Under the pieces are notes generated by a model. The model was given only the letters and a program-made list of their open reading frames with translations. It was not told the DNA's origin and made no database searches. The position numbers and the translations under genes are program-made. A stretch of 64,000 nt of DNA from Vitis vinifera (lineage: Eukaryota > Streptophyta > Magnoliopsida > Vitales > Vitaceae), in assembly GCF_030704535.1 (NCBI RefSeq), contig NC_081810.1:8442501-8506500 (forward strand). Reading direction: 5' to 3'. Of the stretch, positions 11,086 through 23,343 are shown in pieces; within the stretch, counting starts at the first letter, position 1, and every line of letters begins with the position of its first letter.

Positions 11086-14067
11086 CTACTGTGGCCAACA
11101 CATGTCTACCCTCCAATGTGATCACGGTCCCAGTTGCCACTACAATTAAAAATATTGAAATGAATGTTGTTGATAAGATTTTGAATTTGACTAGCCATGA
11201 AATTGAAGGGTTACCCAACTGGTTGCATTTTCTTGGGTGAAGTGGAAGCAACCCACTTTGAAAATTCTGTGCCCTTCACACACCATCCCTTGGAGACCAA
11301 TGGAAGACAAAGACACATGGAAGATGGAGTCCGGAACTATTAAAACCATCCTCACACTTCTTTTGCAACAACTCAAGGACAACTATCTTTTGAATCACTT
11401 CCTTTTCACCTTCTGCATTTTGCACATGCTCGAAGTAGTTCTGTTCACTGTGGTGGGGATTTCATGATCCCTGTGTATTTGAAAACTTTTCATTTTTAAA
11501 ATTTTCACGGGTACATCACAGCATATTTCAAAGTATCTTAAATTCGTAATTAAGTTTACATGAGATTGTGTCAGATTTCTCATAAAATAAGGAAGCACAT
11601 AAATATTATACTGTCATGAGAAAAAAAAAATTATATTTCAAAGCGTCTTAAATTTGTAATTAAGTTTATGTGAGATTGTTGTTAGATTTCTTATAAAATA
11701 AGGAAACGATGATGAGAAAAAAAGTTATAAGAAAAATATTAACTTGTGAAGACCATAGAGATTGATACAGATAGAAGGTAGAATGAGACACTTGATTTGA
11801 AATAAGAAAGTTTACGATTTAAGATGGAGATATAAAGAGTGAAAAAACTTGAATATTTTAAAATTTCATTATTGTATTTATTTCTTAAAATATATAATAT
11901 TTTATATCATATAGTGAAATAATATATCTCATACTAAGGAAGACATGTTTGACCGAATCACATTAAAGCCTAATGTACTGTTATGTGTAGATTTTATCTT
12001 GTGCTCTTTCTATGATCCAACAAGTGCTTCCGTTTACCAACATTTTTATCCCTTCAAAATTTGTTTGTTTATACATAAAGAAATCAGCCCATCTCTAATC
12101 AAACGAAGAACCCACGACACACAAGTGAAAAAAGAAGCCAAGGTCCAGTAGTAATATGTACAAGGATTTGATCGCTCCACTGACTCAAGAGACTTAATAT
12201 CTTGCAAAGGCAATTAGGTGTTTAGAGCAACAACTACTTGGTCCATTCACAGTAACAGTACTATAAATTAACCTGACTTGAGGGAAAATATATGTAATAT
12301 GAAAGGTAGAGTTTTGTCCATGGTGGTTCTCTACCAGTTAAGCTAAGCCCAGTTGAGGAGGATAAGGACTGATGGATCAAGTGGACCCAAGAAGAGAAAA
12401 ATTGGGACGCACTCAGAATCAAATCATCAAGAAGAAGAACCTGAAGTATTTTTGTTTATTTTTTGGGTATCTTCTTGGCAGTTTGCCCTGTTGTACCGAC
12501 TTCCATTACCGAGAAAGCATAAAACAAGTCTCATGGCTTCTGCAGGAGCAAGTGCCCTTAGTCCTAAAGGTTTGAAACGCGGAAATATGATGCAAGCATG
12601 ACTTTCCTCCACTCCCTACGCTTATAAGTCTTAATTCTTTACCTACGATCTCTCTTGTTGTGACATAGGGAAAACATATTCTCCACTCTTACCTACCACC
12701 TCTCTTTTTTTAATGGGAAACTTTTAGAATATGAAAATTTTCTAGCCCTTTTTATTTTTCTTTTCGTTTCTTTGTCCGTATCACTAGGTTTGTTGGTGAA
12801 AGAAAGAAAAAAAAAGTAGAAAATAGGAAAAAAAAAAGTGAAAAAATAAATAATAAATTTAAATTTAACAAAATATTGTCTTTTCAATTAAACTCATTTC
12901 ATCATTAATTTTTTGACATTATGTAATAAAGTCAGACTTAACTATTGCTTTGTTATATTTTTTTATGAATTGATATTAACTTCAACATTCAATCCACATA
13001 TCTTACATATATACATGACTTTGGTGCATTATGAATTATATAAGTAAATAAGTCATTAGTCAGTTAATAAATTTAGACAATTTAATAGAAATTATAATGC
13101 ACTATCTCCTAATTTAAGGGATGATCTGTCTTGACAGGTAGGATGAGTTTCTCATGATAAATGTACTAGTATATATGATGCACACTAGATAAGACTTACA
13201 ACCAATCATGATATAAGATTATCGATTGTCATGATTCATCAAACTATTTTACTATATGAATTTTTAACCTTATGAAGATATTGAGTCTATGTTAAAATCA
13301 ACAAGGAACTTTGACTTAGGGGTGAAACCGTAAAGTGGTCATATATACGTATAAATTAAGCCACTGTTGATGAAAGTTAGTAGCAATAAGTATTCTCAAT
13401 AAAGACACCATGTTATTTCATTGGTTTAAGACAACATGTTTCTTTGGATTATCTAAAGGACATATGACCATGAAATTTGTGGCTGTAATAATTCTTTTAG
13501 TAGAATTGGACATATGCTCCTTGTAGTCAGAGTATGTTAGTTGATCATATGATAAGTAAAATTTGTATTTTAAGGATTTGAGAAATAATCTTAACAGGTG
13601 ATAATATTACCTTGTTATAGATTATAGACACCAGTCCATGGGGAGTTTGTATGTCATAAGTCACGAACCCGAACTTCGTCTTGTTGTTATTTATATAAGG
13701 TATGAAAGTGTAATTGATTCTTTGTAATGAGACGTTGAATCAACTTTACAATTGAATTTTGAGGGAACCAATACTCCTATGGGTCCTAGTGATCTCTGCT
13801 CTAAGCTCATATATCATGTTGGTATGGTTTATGAGAGTTGAATTGATTTTTGGATCATTTTGGTGTCCAAGGGTGTTTTGGTAATTACGTAAGGTTGTAT
13901 AAAAGATAGCGAATAAGGTCTTTGGATTAAACTAATTGATTAATTAGATGACCTAATATGATTAATTAATCAATTGTGACCTGTTTAAAGTTAGATTAAG
14001 TGATCCACGCTCATATAGACTTAAGTCACTTAAGCCTAGTGAGAGATCTCTATAAATACTCCTTTAA
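11086..14067. other. Intergenic sequence with possible LTR-like repeat
   Basis: I see no supportable gene. The short frames at 11191-11598, 11945-12151 and 12353-12887 overlap on opposite strands and lack domains. From about 12950 onwards the sequence is less AT-rich and reads like the non-coding part of a dispersed repeat. It has a TATA-like tctataaatactcc at about 14049-14062, immediately before the inserted element at 14068, and related sequence resumes at 15367. That might be a long LTR, but I could not define its ends. Confidence 0.4.
11523..11735. repeat. Tandem duplication, period 110 bp
   Basis: The word atatttcaaag starts units at 11523 and 11633. Both continue with cttaaatt(c/t)gtaattaagttta, gtgagattg, cagattt/tagattt and ataaaataagga. 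Two copies, moderately diverged, non-coding. Confidence 0.75.
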
Positions 14068-15366
14068 GGGGGTGTTTGGTACGTCGGAATAGGGAATAAA
14101 AATAATATTTTGTTTCCTTTCCTATTTCTTAGTGGAATGGAATGAATTTGATGATTCCATTTCTAGCATTTGGATGAACTTAGGAATGCAAGATTGGAAT
14201 GATTATTTGTTTCCATTCCAATGTTTGATAATAATAGGAATGGAAATGAAAAAGAAATAAATTTACAATAATATCCTTACATATAATTTAAAATATTTTT
14301 TTATTTTTACTTTTATTTTTAAAAAATAAAATTTGAGAGGTTTTTTGTTATTAAATAATAAGACTAAAAAATATATATATACTCAATAAATAAAAAATTA
14401 ACCATAAAAAATCGTATAACCCTAATGCACAAATATTCAATTATCATTTTTATTAAAAATTTGAATAATTTGTCATGCTTAAGTAGTTATAAAATTATAT
14501 TTTTCAAAAAAAAATTATTTATTATAATATTTAAATTCTCAAAGCTAGCAAATGTTTTTCCTATTTTCAAAAGAGGAAATAAAAGAATTCAAATTTATTC
14601 TAATTTTCAACAAGTATCATATCCGATAAAATCCATAACCTTAAAAAATTTTAAATATTGTAAACATGTGAAATCAAAAAATCTTTTTCCAACCATATCA
14701 ATTTTTCTCTCTAGTTTCCATTAATACAAGATAAAGAAATATCAAAGATTCCAAACATAAATTAATAAAAAAAAATTAATCGATTTATAGAGAAGAAGAA
14801 ACACATATAAAGAAGTAGAAGAAGAAAGAGAAAATAAGGTAAACCTGATCAAAGATGTAGAAGGGGGTTTTTAGAACCTAGTTGCAGCAAATAATGACGA
14901 ATCCTAAATCCAACAATCAAAATGAACATCCAAAACCCTATAAATTAGAAATTGATTTTTTTTTTTTTTTAAATATCGTGGAAGGTTTAATTGATTCAAT
15001 TTGGAAGAATCACTTATTGCAGAGAATTAGATGATGAGTGGGTCTCTAGCTTTGCAAAGAAGATAAGAAGTGGATGATGAATGGATCTCTACCTTTGCAA
15101 AGAAGATAAACATCGGGTTTGAAGAACAAGATAAGAGGGTAAAATAGTAATTTAGGTTATTTTATATTATCAAATAGGTTTAATGAATCAGAATACCACC
15201 TACTTTTAATGAATGCAAATCCGACTCATAAGTTGGATTTGATTTCTGCCGGAATAATTTTTTATTTCATTTCTACCTTCTTAACATTTATCCAAACATA
15301 GAAATAAGGGAGAAAAGGAATGAGATGTCTATTCCCACTCCCTATTCCCATGTACCAAACACCCCC
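14068..15366. mobile_element. PIF/Harbinger-type non-autonomous DNA element, 1.3 kb
   Basis: The left terminus GGGGGTGTTTGGTAC is repeated as a perfect inverted copy at the right end (GTACCAAACACCCCC, ending at 15366). Inside it there is a weaker repeat of ggaatagggaataaa against gggaatagggagtggg. The element is flanked by TAA at 14065-14067 and 15367-15369. A 3-bp TTA/TAA duplication with G-rich termini is typical of PIF/Harbinger and Tourist-like elements. At 1,299 bp it is longer than a classical MITE, but I find no transposase or Myb-like protein. The only frame of note (14425-14724, plus) is Lys/Ile/Phe-rich and unconvincing. It is inserted in repeat-like sequence that continues on both sides. 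Confidence 0.8.
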
Positions 15367-15369
15367 TAA

Positions 15370-18300
15370 GGGGTTAGGAAATGACTTTTTGATTGTTGTC
15401 TTCTAGATCCAAAGAAAGGGTGAAAGTCTAGGCATCTACTCTTTCAAATCCAATTTTTGGAGTGTCATAGACATGACTCAAGTCATTGGACAAAAAACTT
15501 TGGGTATATGAGACTTCTAGAGTATTCAGACACGTTCTTCATTGGATGAGTTTCAATCTAAAAATATCCAAATTATATATATGAGTTTTAATTTTTAGAT
15601 CTATATCTATGGTGTTTGAAGCCATTTATTTTCGTTGTGTTACATTTAGAGATCCCTAAGGAAAGATGTATGTACTCTACAAAATTTAAATACATGGGAA
15701 TGGAGTAATCATCTCAACATCTCTTCCAAATAAAAAAATTAAATAATTTAAAAACATGTATTTAACTTTTCTTTCGGTATTTTTGTAATAAACCTAACAT
15801 TAAAAAAAATTATTTTTTAAAAAATATTTTTTCTTTTCTTAATATTTTTCTAAAACCAAATATAATATAAGATTTTTCAGTTACTATCGAACGTCCCATG
15901 AGGAAAAGGTGTCTCAACTGCTATGGGATGAAAAAAAAAATTTAAAACTGAACATATAATTTTGTAGGGTAAAAACATGCATGAATTATTTCATATAAAT
16001 ATTGTTAGACTTTAAATCCATTATAAATAACGTTCTAAAAATGGGCATGGAAATTTTGAGGGGCATGACCCAGTACTTCAACTGTGTTTTTTTTGGTCCC
16101 AAGGTGAAGATTCTTATTTCTTTCCTTTTCACTTCTATCAAAATCTGGAGGGCCATGGCCCTCAGATCTCCGGGTCCTCCTTTCTTGGACACCTTGAGTA
16201 TATGATTCACTAATATAATGAACTTGAAGATTGAAATTAAAATTACATAATTTCAATGTGAAAGATGCCAATAAGTTGATGATTGAAGGTAGACAACAGG
16301 CAAAAATCTATCCAAATATTATTAGTGGTTGTGTGACTTGTGTCTTCACCAGTTATTGTCGACATTAAAAGCCAAATATCGATGGCGGCCTTCAACATTG
16401 ATTATCTATATAAGGGGCTTAGAATTTCTAGGTGAAATTTCCAATTCAACCAATTGTTTCATTACTAATGATGAAAATTAATAATGAAATAAGATGGGAT
16501 ATTTCAATGTCACTAATTCCCACCATCATCCAACCATTTTTTTCCCTAGATTAATGATGAGACTAAGTAAAAGTTTTCAAGGCCAAAAATGTCAAGAATC
16601 TTGTCATTGGAGTATGAAACTTTTGGTTCAAGCCTTAATTAACCAACTTCTTTGGATTTAATTTGAAGTATGGAAATTGTTGAAATTGGCTAATACTTCT
16701 TTCGAGTTTTTTGCTTTAATAATTAGTTTTGACAACATCCGACTATAATACAAAAACACATTTTGGTAATATCTATTAAAAAAGATACCGTCAATCAAGT
16801 AATATCACATACATTTTTAGATTATATCGTTGGTACCTTTATTCAATGACTTAAATCTCATCATGTATATTTAACTGTTCGAATCTTTTGTTCTATAGAT
16901 ATTGTTGTAGTACCTTAACATTTTTAGTTTTGACATTATCATTTGAAACAATAAATCAAAGTGGCAAAGATGATGATTACTATACCCATCTCATTGGTGA
17001 TTTTTCTTCCTACTTATGAACATGCTTTCTTTTATCCAAATTTACAAATTTTTGCTAACTTTTGTCAAATCATGTGAATCATTAGTCGAAAATCAATTTG
17101 AAAAAAAAAAAAGTATAGTACAAAGTGATGAAGGAGGTGAATGATCATCTCTTTTCAAAATTTTCTTTCAAAATCAACGACATTCGTTATCATTTCTCTT
17201 TTAGACACAAACACACCAATAGAATGGAAAACTAAAGACATATGATGACAATGGATTCTTGGTCACCAAACATAAGTAGAAAAATTATTCCATAATGAAT
17301 ATAATTTTTTACTTATACGATTTAGATATCTTATATTTATGAAAAGAGTGATTTGATTGATGAGATTTGATATCATACTTATAAAATCCGAAGGCATAAA
17401 TGAAATTAATATTCAAATATTTCTTCTTAAAAATATAGTGACTTGGACCTCTCATAAGCAGAATATTGATGATTAGGATTGCACAAACGAAGTAGTTTTG
17501 ACCCATAATTGGCAACATTCAGAATTTCATCAAGATATAATTAAAGGCTCTAAGCACACTCAAAGACTTAAAATAGTTACTCAGGAACACTTTCAAGCAC
17601 GTGAACCAACCAGATGATGCTACTGTTAAAACATTTGGTAGTGCATGCTATCCATTCGCACTCATAAGTGCAAAACAAATACAAGTTTGAATTCCATTCC
17701 TTAAAATGTATTTGTATTGGTTATAACCCATCTCTCAAGGGCCATCTTTTGTCTCAACTCAAATGGAAAAGTTTTAGTGCGAGGACAATTGATTTTTAAC
17801 GAAATTGACTTTGGTTTCTCTTGACAGTTTCTTCACTCCACTGCGCGCACCATTCTTCATGTCACCTTGCCATTAGTCCTTCATTCCACGCCTGCTATAA
17901 TACCAATTTAGATATGAGCCCCACCCCCACACCCCATCATCGATACCCTCGAGTCCGTATCTTCATCTACCCACTAATGATAATAATCCCCACCACCTGC
18001 CACTAATGATAACTTCTCGCTCCACCCATCACCATTGCTGTCTTGTACCGTATCCACCAAGCCCATCACCTACAAAGAAGCCGACCTCCACTTCTCCAGA
18101 ATGACAAGAAGTCATGCAGAATGAATTTAATTTTACTGCCCTGAAATGCAATCAAACAATAACTAGATGGCACGGTGGATAAATTCACGGCTCATCTTGT
18201 TGCAAAAGGAATTCATCAATGTCCGGGCTTCTTCGACCATGTCGATAGATTGATGGGATTCTCATCGCAGGTGGCAGCCTAATGTTTATTCAATCAGTCA

Positions 18301-19138
18301 TTGCTTAAGCAAAAATCCAATAGCGTTGGGTAAACAATTGTCTTTGCATGATGGTCATCCCATGGATTATGTTATTTTATATCACGGGGATTAAAATGTT
18401 TAACATTAACTGGATCAGATATAACCTTTGCTGTCAAGAGTCAACAAGGCTACTTAGTTCATGCATCAACCTTCTTTATCCCACTGGTATGGTCTCAAAT
18501 TAAAAGTCACACCTATCTTAAATCTCACAGCTTAGACCAACACCTACGGGGACAAGTAAATCCCATGATCGCAAGTCTACAAAGTGGATATGCAATTTAT
18601 TTGTCCCCTCTACTCGTTAGCTCATTGTCAGGGATGATAAGGATGATACAGAGGATAATCCCGGATAATTCAGGAAGTTCAACCATTCAACCATACAGTG
18701 ATTATCCTATACTAATCCATTCAAATTAACAGCTAAGATAGCCGTTCGTATTTTGAATGAATCTGTTAGGTCTGTACCTGTAAACATATACTACAGAGAA
18801 ATTGATAGATTATATGTAAATATAAAATATGTACCTGTGTATTAGGCTTTCAACAATTCTCCTCCATTAAATTTTTGATATTTTTTAAGCAGAAAACTGG
18901 GTTTTGGGTGGCTAGGTTAAAATCAGATTGAATATCAATTTCCATACTCAATATCCAAAAACTAAGTTGGTAATTGGTTCTAATAAAAGTTCTTTATTGG
19001 AAAAAGAGAGAGAGAGAGACAACGAGGTGATGTCTCATCATCTCATCTACTTGCATAACTGCAATACACATACCAACAATTTGCACTTCCAGCAGAGTTG
19101 TCAATACACCGATAACATAGAAATTCGGAGATCATGGT
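15370..19138. other. Intergenic sequence with no supportable gene
   Basis: 15370-15700 looks like the other half of the repeat interrupted at 14068. The block at 15986-16271 is open in several frames on both strands but shows no domain. The remainder is AT-rich with a less AT-rich, heavily mutated segment at about 17570-18780, which includes the Copia relic annotated separately. The GA-rich run at 19004-19019 is a short microsatellite. Confidence 0.45.
18166..18243 (+). pseudogene. Copia reverse transcriptase relic
   Basis: One frame reads DGTVDKF followed by AHLVAKGIHQCPGFF. This matches the conserved start of the Copia reverse transcriptase ([13 protein letters not shown]). It is preceded by a stop codon and the frame breaks up downstream, so only a short, non-functional relic remains. 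The intact counterpart of the same motif is present in the Copia element near 34510-34575. Confidence 0.6.
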
Positions 19139-19266
19139 GAAATAGTAGTCTTATCCAGAACTGTACACAGGCTCTTTCCCACCTTATTTTTTTTCACATC
19201 CTTGACGAAATAGTAGTCTTATCACACAGGCTCTTTCCCACCTTTTTTTTTTTTCACATCCTTGAC
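19139..19266 (-). repeat. Tandem duplication covering the end of AGT2 and its 3' UTR
   Basis: Two adjacent units (about 19139-19206 and 19207-19266) both read gaaatagtagtcttatc, then cacaggctctttcccacctt, a T run and ttcacatccttgac. The second unit contains the AGT2 stop codon (19254-19256) and the preceding codons. The first lies in the 3' UTR and carries a non-functional copy of the last codons plus stop. Unit 1 has an extra 8 bp or so (cagaactgt). The protein itself is not altered. Confidence 0.8.
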
Positions 19267-22200
19267 ATCGTGTAGTCCATCACATCCACTAGGAAATCTA
19301 CAGTCATGAAGGACAAAGGCTGAATTAGCAAAAGGGGGGAATGAAGGAGGATAGAGAGTAGAAGAGAATGGAGAAGAAAACCAACCAGCGTCTTCCTTAG
19401 TGAAGCAGAGGGGAGGTGTGATCCTAAACACATTCCCATAAAATCCACCTTTGCCTATCAGCACTCCCATTTCTACAACAACAATGCAGGTTTGTTAGCT
19501 ACAATTCAAGAGGGAGACACTTCAACACAGAGAGAGAGAGAGAGAGAAACCTTTCATCTTGTCCATAACATGCAGAGTTTCTACCTTTGCTGGAGTTTTT
19601 AACTGCCGATCAGTTACAAGTTCAACACCAAGCATCAGACCTCTTCCCCTTACATCCCCAATAACTGCAGAAATAAATAGTCTTATCAGTCATTCTTCTT
19701 AATGAGCTATGAAAGAACTGAATGAACTAGAATTAAGACTCTCGACAGTTTGAATGGTTGAAAGTCAATTGTGTATTGTTGCATGGTTCTCAAAAGGATT
19801 CAAGTCCATTTCATGTGTTGTGTTTGTAATCTGTATCATTCATATATTCTCAGATTTCATGTCCAAAAAAAAAAAAATTTAGGGAAAGGGAATATACTTT
19901 CATGCTTTTCCTTGAGGGAAGTGAGACGGTCTTTCAAATATGACCCCACAACATGTGCATTCTCCTGAAGCTTTTCTTTCTCGATCACCCTCAGAACAGC
20001 TAGTCCACTAGCAGTAGATACGGGATTTCCCCCAAAAGTATTAAAATAAGTGCGATAAGTCAAGACCTTTGCTATCTCAGGAGTGGTTACCACTGCACCA
20101 ATGGGAACGCCATTTCCAATGCCCTGAGAGAACCACAGAAAGAAACAACTCAAACTGTTAAGCTACAACTGAGACAGTAAACTCAACATGGTGGAGACAT
20201 GAGACAGTAATTCATCAAACATGAATTTATATATATACATATATATAATTCATAAATGCACTTTTAAGTAATGAGGTAATCTCTAGGAGCACACTGCTCC
20301 AGGATCCGTCAAGCTACATAAAGTGTAGGGTGAAAAAAATTAAAAATAAGAAAATTATGGGAGGCTAAAGAATCTACCTTTGCCATAGTCACAATATCAG
20401 GCACAACACCATGGGCCTCAAACCCCCAGAAATGACTGCCTGTGCGAGCAAAACCTGATTGAACCTCATCAGCTATACAAAGGCCTCCTGCTTTTTTAAT
20501 GGTGCCATACACAGCAGCCAAGTAACCTGGGGCCAACTCTAAAATTCCACCCACTCCCTGTCAAGCATGCAGCGTTCACGTAGAAATGAACAAAACAAAT
20601 TTTATCTTAACCATATTCCAAAAAAACAGTGACCCAGGCACATCAAATAATACCTGAATGGCTTCTGCAAGAAAGCCAGCAACATTGCCACAAGTACCAT
20701 AATCAATGAGGTCTTGAACATCTTTTGCATATTTCAATCCATCAGAACCAAAGACACCTCTGTATTGATCTGGGTTCAAGGCATGATGAACTCCAGTCTG
20801 TTGTGATAACATCATAAAATGAGAAGATTATTACAAAATAATATCAGTGTTTATTTGATTAGATATCAACTGAATATTCCAAAAAGATCTTCAAAAGTAC
20901 CAGAAAGAAAACTCAGTTACAGAACTTGAAAATTAACAACAGGGAAATCAGAAAGTATCCAGGAATAGTACTCATTCAATCATTGAAACTGATCAGTAAA
21001 AAGCAACCTTCAAAGCTTTACCAAGATAAGTGACAATAGAAGATTTTTTTGTAGAGAAGTTACTGATTTATAGAAGAATTGACAGATAAAAAATTGAAAT
21101 AATAGTGCAAACAAATTTTATTTAACCCCTGTTTTTAGATAGGAAACAGAAAATGACACCCTCTCTTGGTTCTGACTTTTTCTGAACTAAACCAAGCCAC
21201 TTTGTTCACAAGCTAAAGCTCACTGGGTGTGAGCCTGTCTAATCTTCAATCAAAAGGGCTCATGCTTATGTTTGTTTCCATTAACATAAAGCTCAGCATA
21301 ATTCACAACAATGTTTCAACATATTAGGCATCATTAACTCCAGTAATTCATATTGATATGCTAGAATAATAGATGAAACCATAAAACACCTTGATATTTA
21401 AATTTCAGTTTATACCAGTACTGCATTTAAAACAAAATTTAATAGACATAAATATAACATAACATTATCCATCAATACTTTACTAAATGGCTGCTAACTC
21501 TCAGTAGACAACCTAATAGTACAAATAGAAGCACCAAGAGTCTTAAAGAAAACAATGATTGAAAAGTTGCAACTGTAATATAGGTCGTATACAATATTTT
21601 TAGTTCTATTTTTGTGTCAAACCCATGATTCTTAGGGGGTTCATTTCGGAGACAGGATGAACCTTGAAAGATAAAAATGGACGTCCAGTGGTAAACCAAA
21701 TGATAATAGCATCTAGTTGTTGATCTCTAAGAAAAAATGAGACTTGTTTTAGAGAGAAATATACCTGTACAACATTGAACTTGTAGTTACATTGAGCAGT
21801 AGCACTCATAGTCGCAGCTGCATTCCCATGATATGCATTCCTAAGGGAAATAATATCATGGAAACCGGTATACAACCGAGCAATCATCATAGCTAACTCA
21901 TTTGCTTCAGTCCCAGAATTCGTAAAGAAGACAACCTGAAAGCTCATCCAAAATTAATTATAGATGAATAACAACATGAAATGATCTTTCCACAATTATT
22001 ATTTAAGAAATATACCTTGAGATCTCCAGGCATCTTGGATGCTAATGCCTCAGCAAATTCAGCAATGGCATGATTCAGATACAAAACTGTGGAATGCTGC
22101 AATCTCTGCGTCTGACTTACTATTGCCTCCACCACATCAGGATGACAGTGTCCACAACATACAGTCGCAATTCCTCCAAATGCATCAAGGTATCGACGAC

Positions 22201-23343
22201 CATTCTCGTCAAACAAGTACTGCATCTTTCCATCTACCAAGTTCAACTGTTGACATAGCACACATCTCCATAAATTACCTTTAAAACTATAGCCTACAGT
22301 AACCCACTTGACTACTGGATCACACTGATTCTACAGATGCTTCAACATCAAAATTCTGATTAAGTCAATTCATTTCAAGTCATCAAAATCAAAACCGAAG
22401 CACGGCACCAACTAATCATACCAACCAAACAAATGAATGAGTTTTAGCCTTTAAACTTATACCAACTTAAAAAAGGGATGAGTAATAGTTCTTTCTTCAA
22501 ATGGGTTCTCTAACAAGATCCAAAACATCAAGAAACTTGATTTTACAACCTAAAAAAAACACTCAGAAAGCATCCCATTGCATGACATTAGCTAATGCTA
22601 TTAACGAATCATTAAAAAAAAAAGAACTTTAATTCTTTAATCTTGCAAGCAACTTAGAAGAGCTTGAGCAATGATGCATTCCCGGAATAAGCTCTCCAAC
22701 AAAGATCAAGCCCTAACTGTCCCTTATCGTTCTAAAAGAATTACAGAACATGCCAGCACTTTCCCAATGCCCCTGATTTAAGAGGAAAATACACAACAGT
22801 GTTGGAGATTTCACTCTATAACGGCACCATTTTTCCAAAATTCCACAAGCTTCGAATCACTCCAACACTTAGTACCATGATCATAAGACTAGAATCCATT
22901 GAATCCATTTTCATATCTACAAATAATCAGGTACCTTACAAAGAAAAAACCGTACGTTTTAATGCTTTTTGTAAAATCCAAATCTGGAAAAACCAAAGCA
23001 CATAGAAACAGAAACTTGCTCTACAAAACCCATACAAATAGACAAAAAGGGGGAAAATCTGATTTGTAAATCCGAACTAGGTCTGAAAGAGCCGAAAACT
23101 CACTGGGTTGGAGTAGAAGTGGAACAAGGAAGGACTGAGATACTCTTGACGCTTCTTCAAGATCTCAGCGGCGGAAGGTCCCGTATAGGGAGGAGGAGAG
23201 TAATCGAAGGGGGGCATTTTGGGAAGAACAGCATCATCGTCCACAAGAGCAGGCTGGGTTTGAGCCAGCCGGGAGAGGCTACGACGGCACAACTGGAGAT
23301 AACTTCCCGATAATGCCCCTGAGATTTTTGAGATCCTCTGCAT
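19254..23343 (-). CDS. AGT2: Alanine-glyoxylate aminotransferase 2 homologue, mitochondrial, nine exons
   Basis: Exons, in transcript order: 23343-23104, 22246-22016, 21935-21765, 20797-20654, 20557-20378, 20123-19898, 19664-19551, 19472-19386 and 19297-19254. All introns are GT-AG and the phases join into a 478-residue protein, the usual size for plant AGT2. It is a class III PLP-dependent aminotransferase that converts glyoxylate and alanine to glycine and pyruvate. The N-terminus (residues 1-30, Arg-rich with no acidic residue) looks like a mitochondrial presequence. Visible motifs are the phosphate-binding SGTEANE (about 164-170), IADEVQSG with Asp292 contacting the PLP ring, and the Schiff-base lysine Lys322 in TMAKGIGNG. 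Lys322 is the last codon of exon 5. The last intron is only 88 bp; reading through it would give a false extended C-terminus, whereas splicing restores the conserved end DYTMSRM. All key residues are present, so the gene should be functional. Confidence 0.95.

Noticed and set aside
12310..12360. tRNA-like words (ggtggttctctaccagttaagctaag)
   Set aside because: No T-arm or acceptor pairing follows, and the orientation of the boxes is inconsistent with a tRNA.
15986..16271. Overlapping open frames on both strands, 67-78 residues each
   Set aside because: Mutually antisense, with no domain and no splice context. Open frames on both strands at this length occur by chance.
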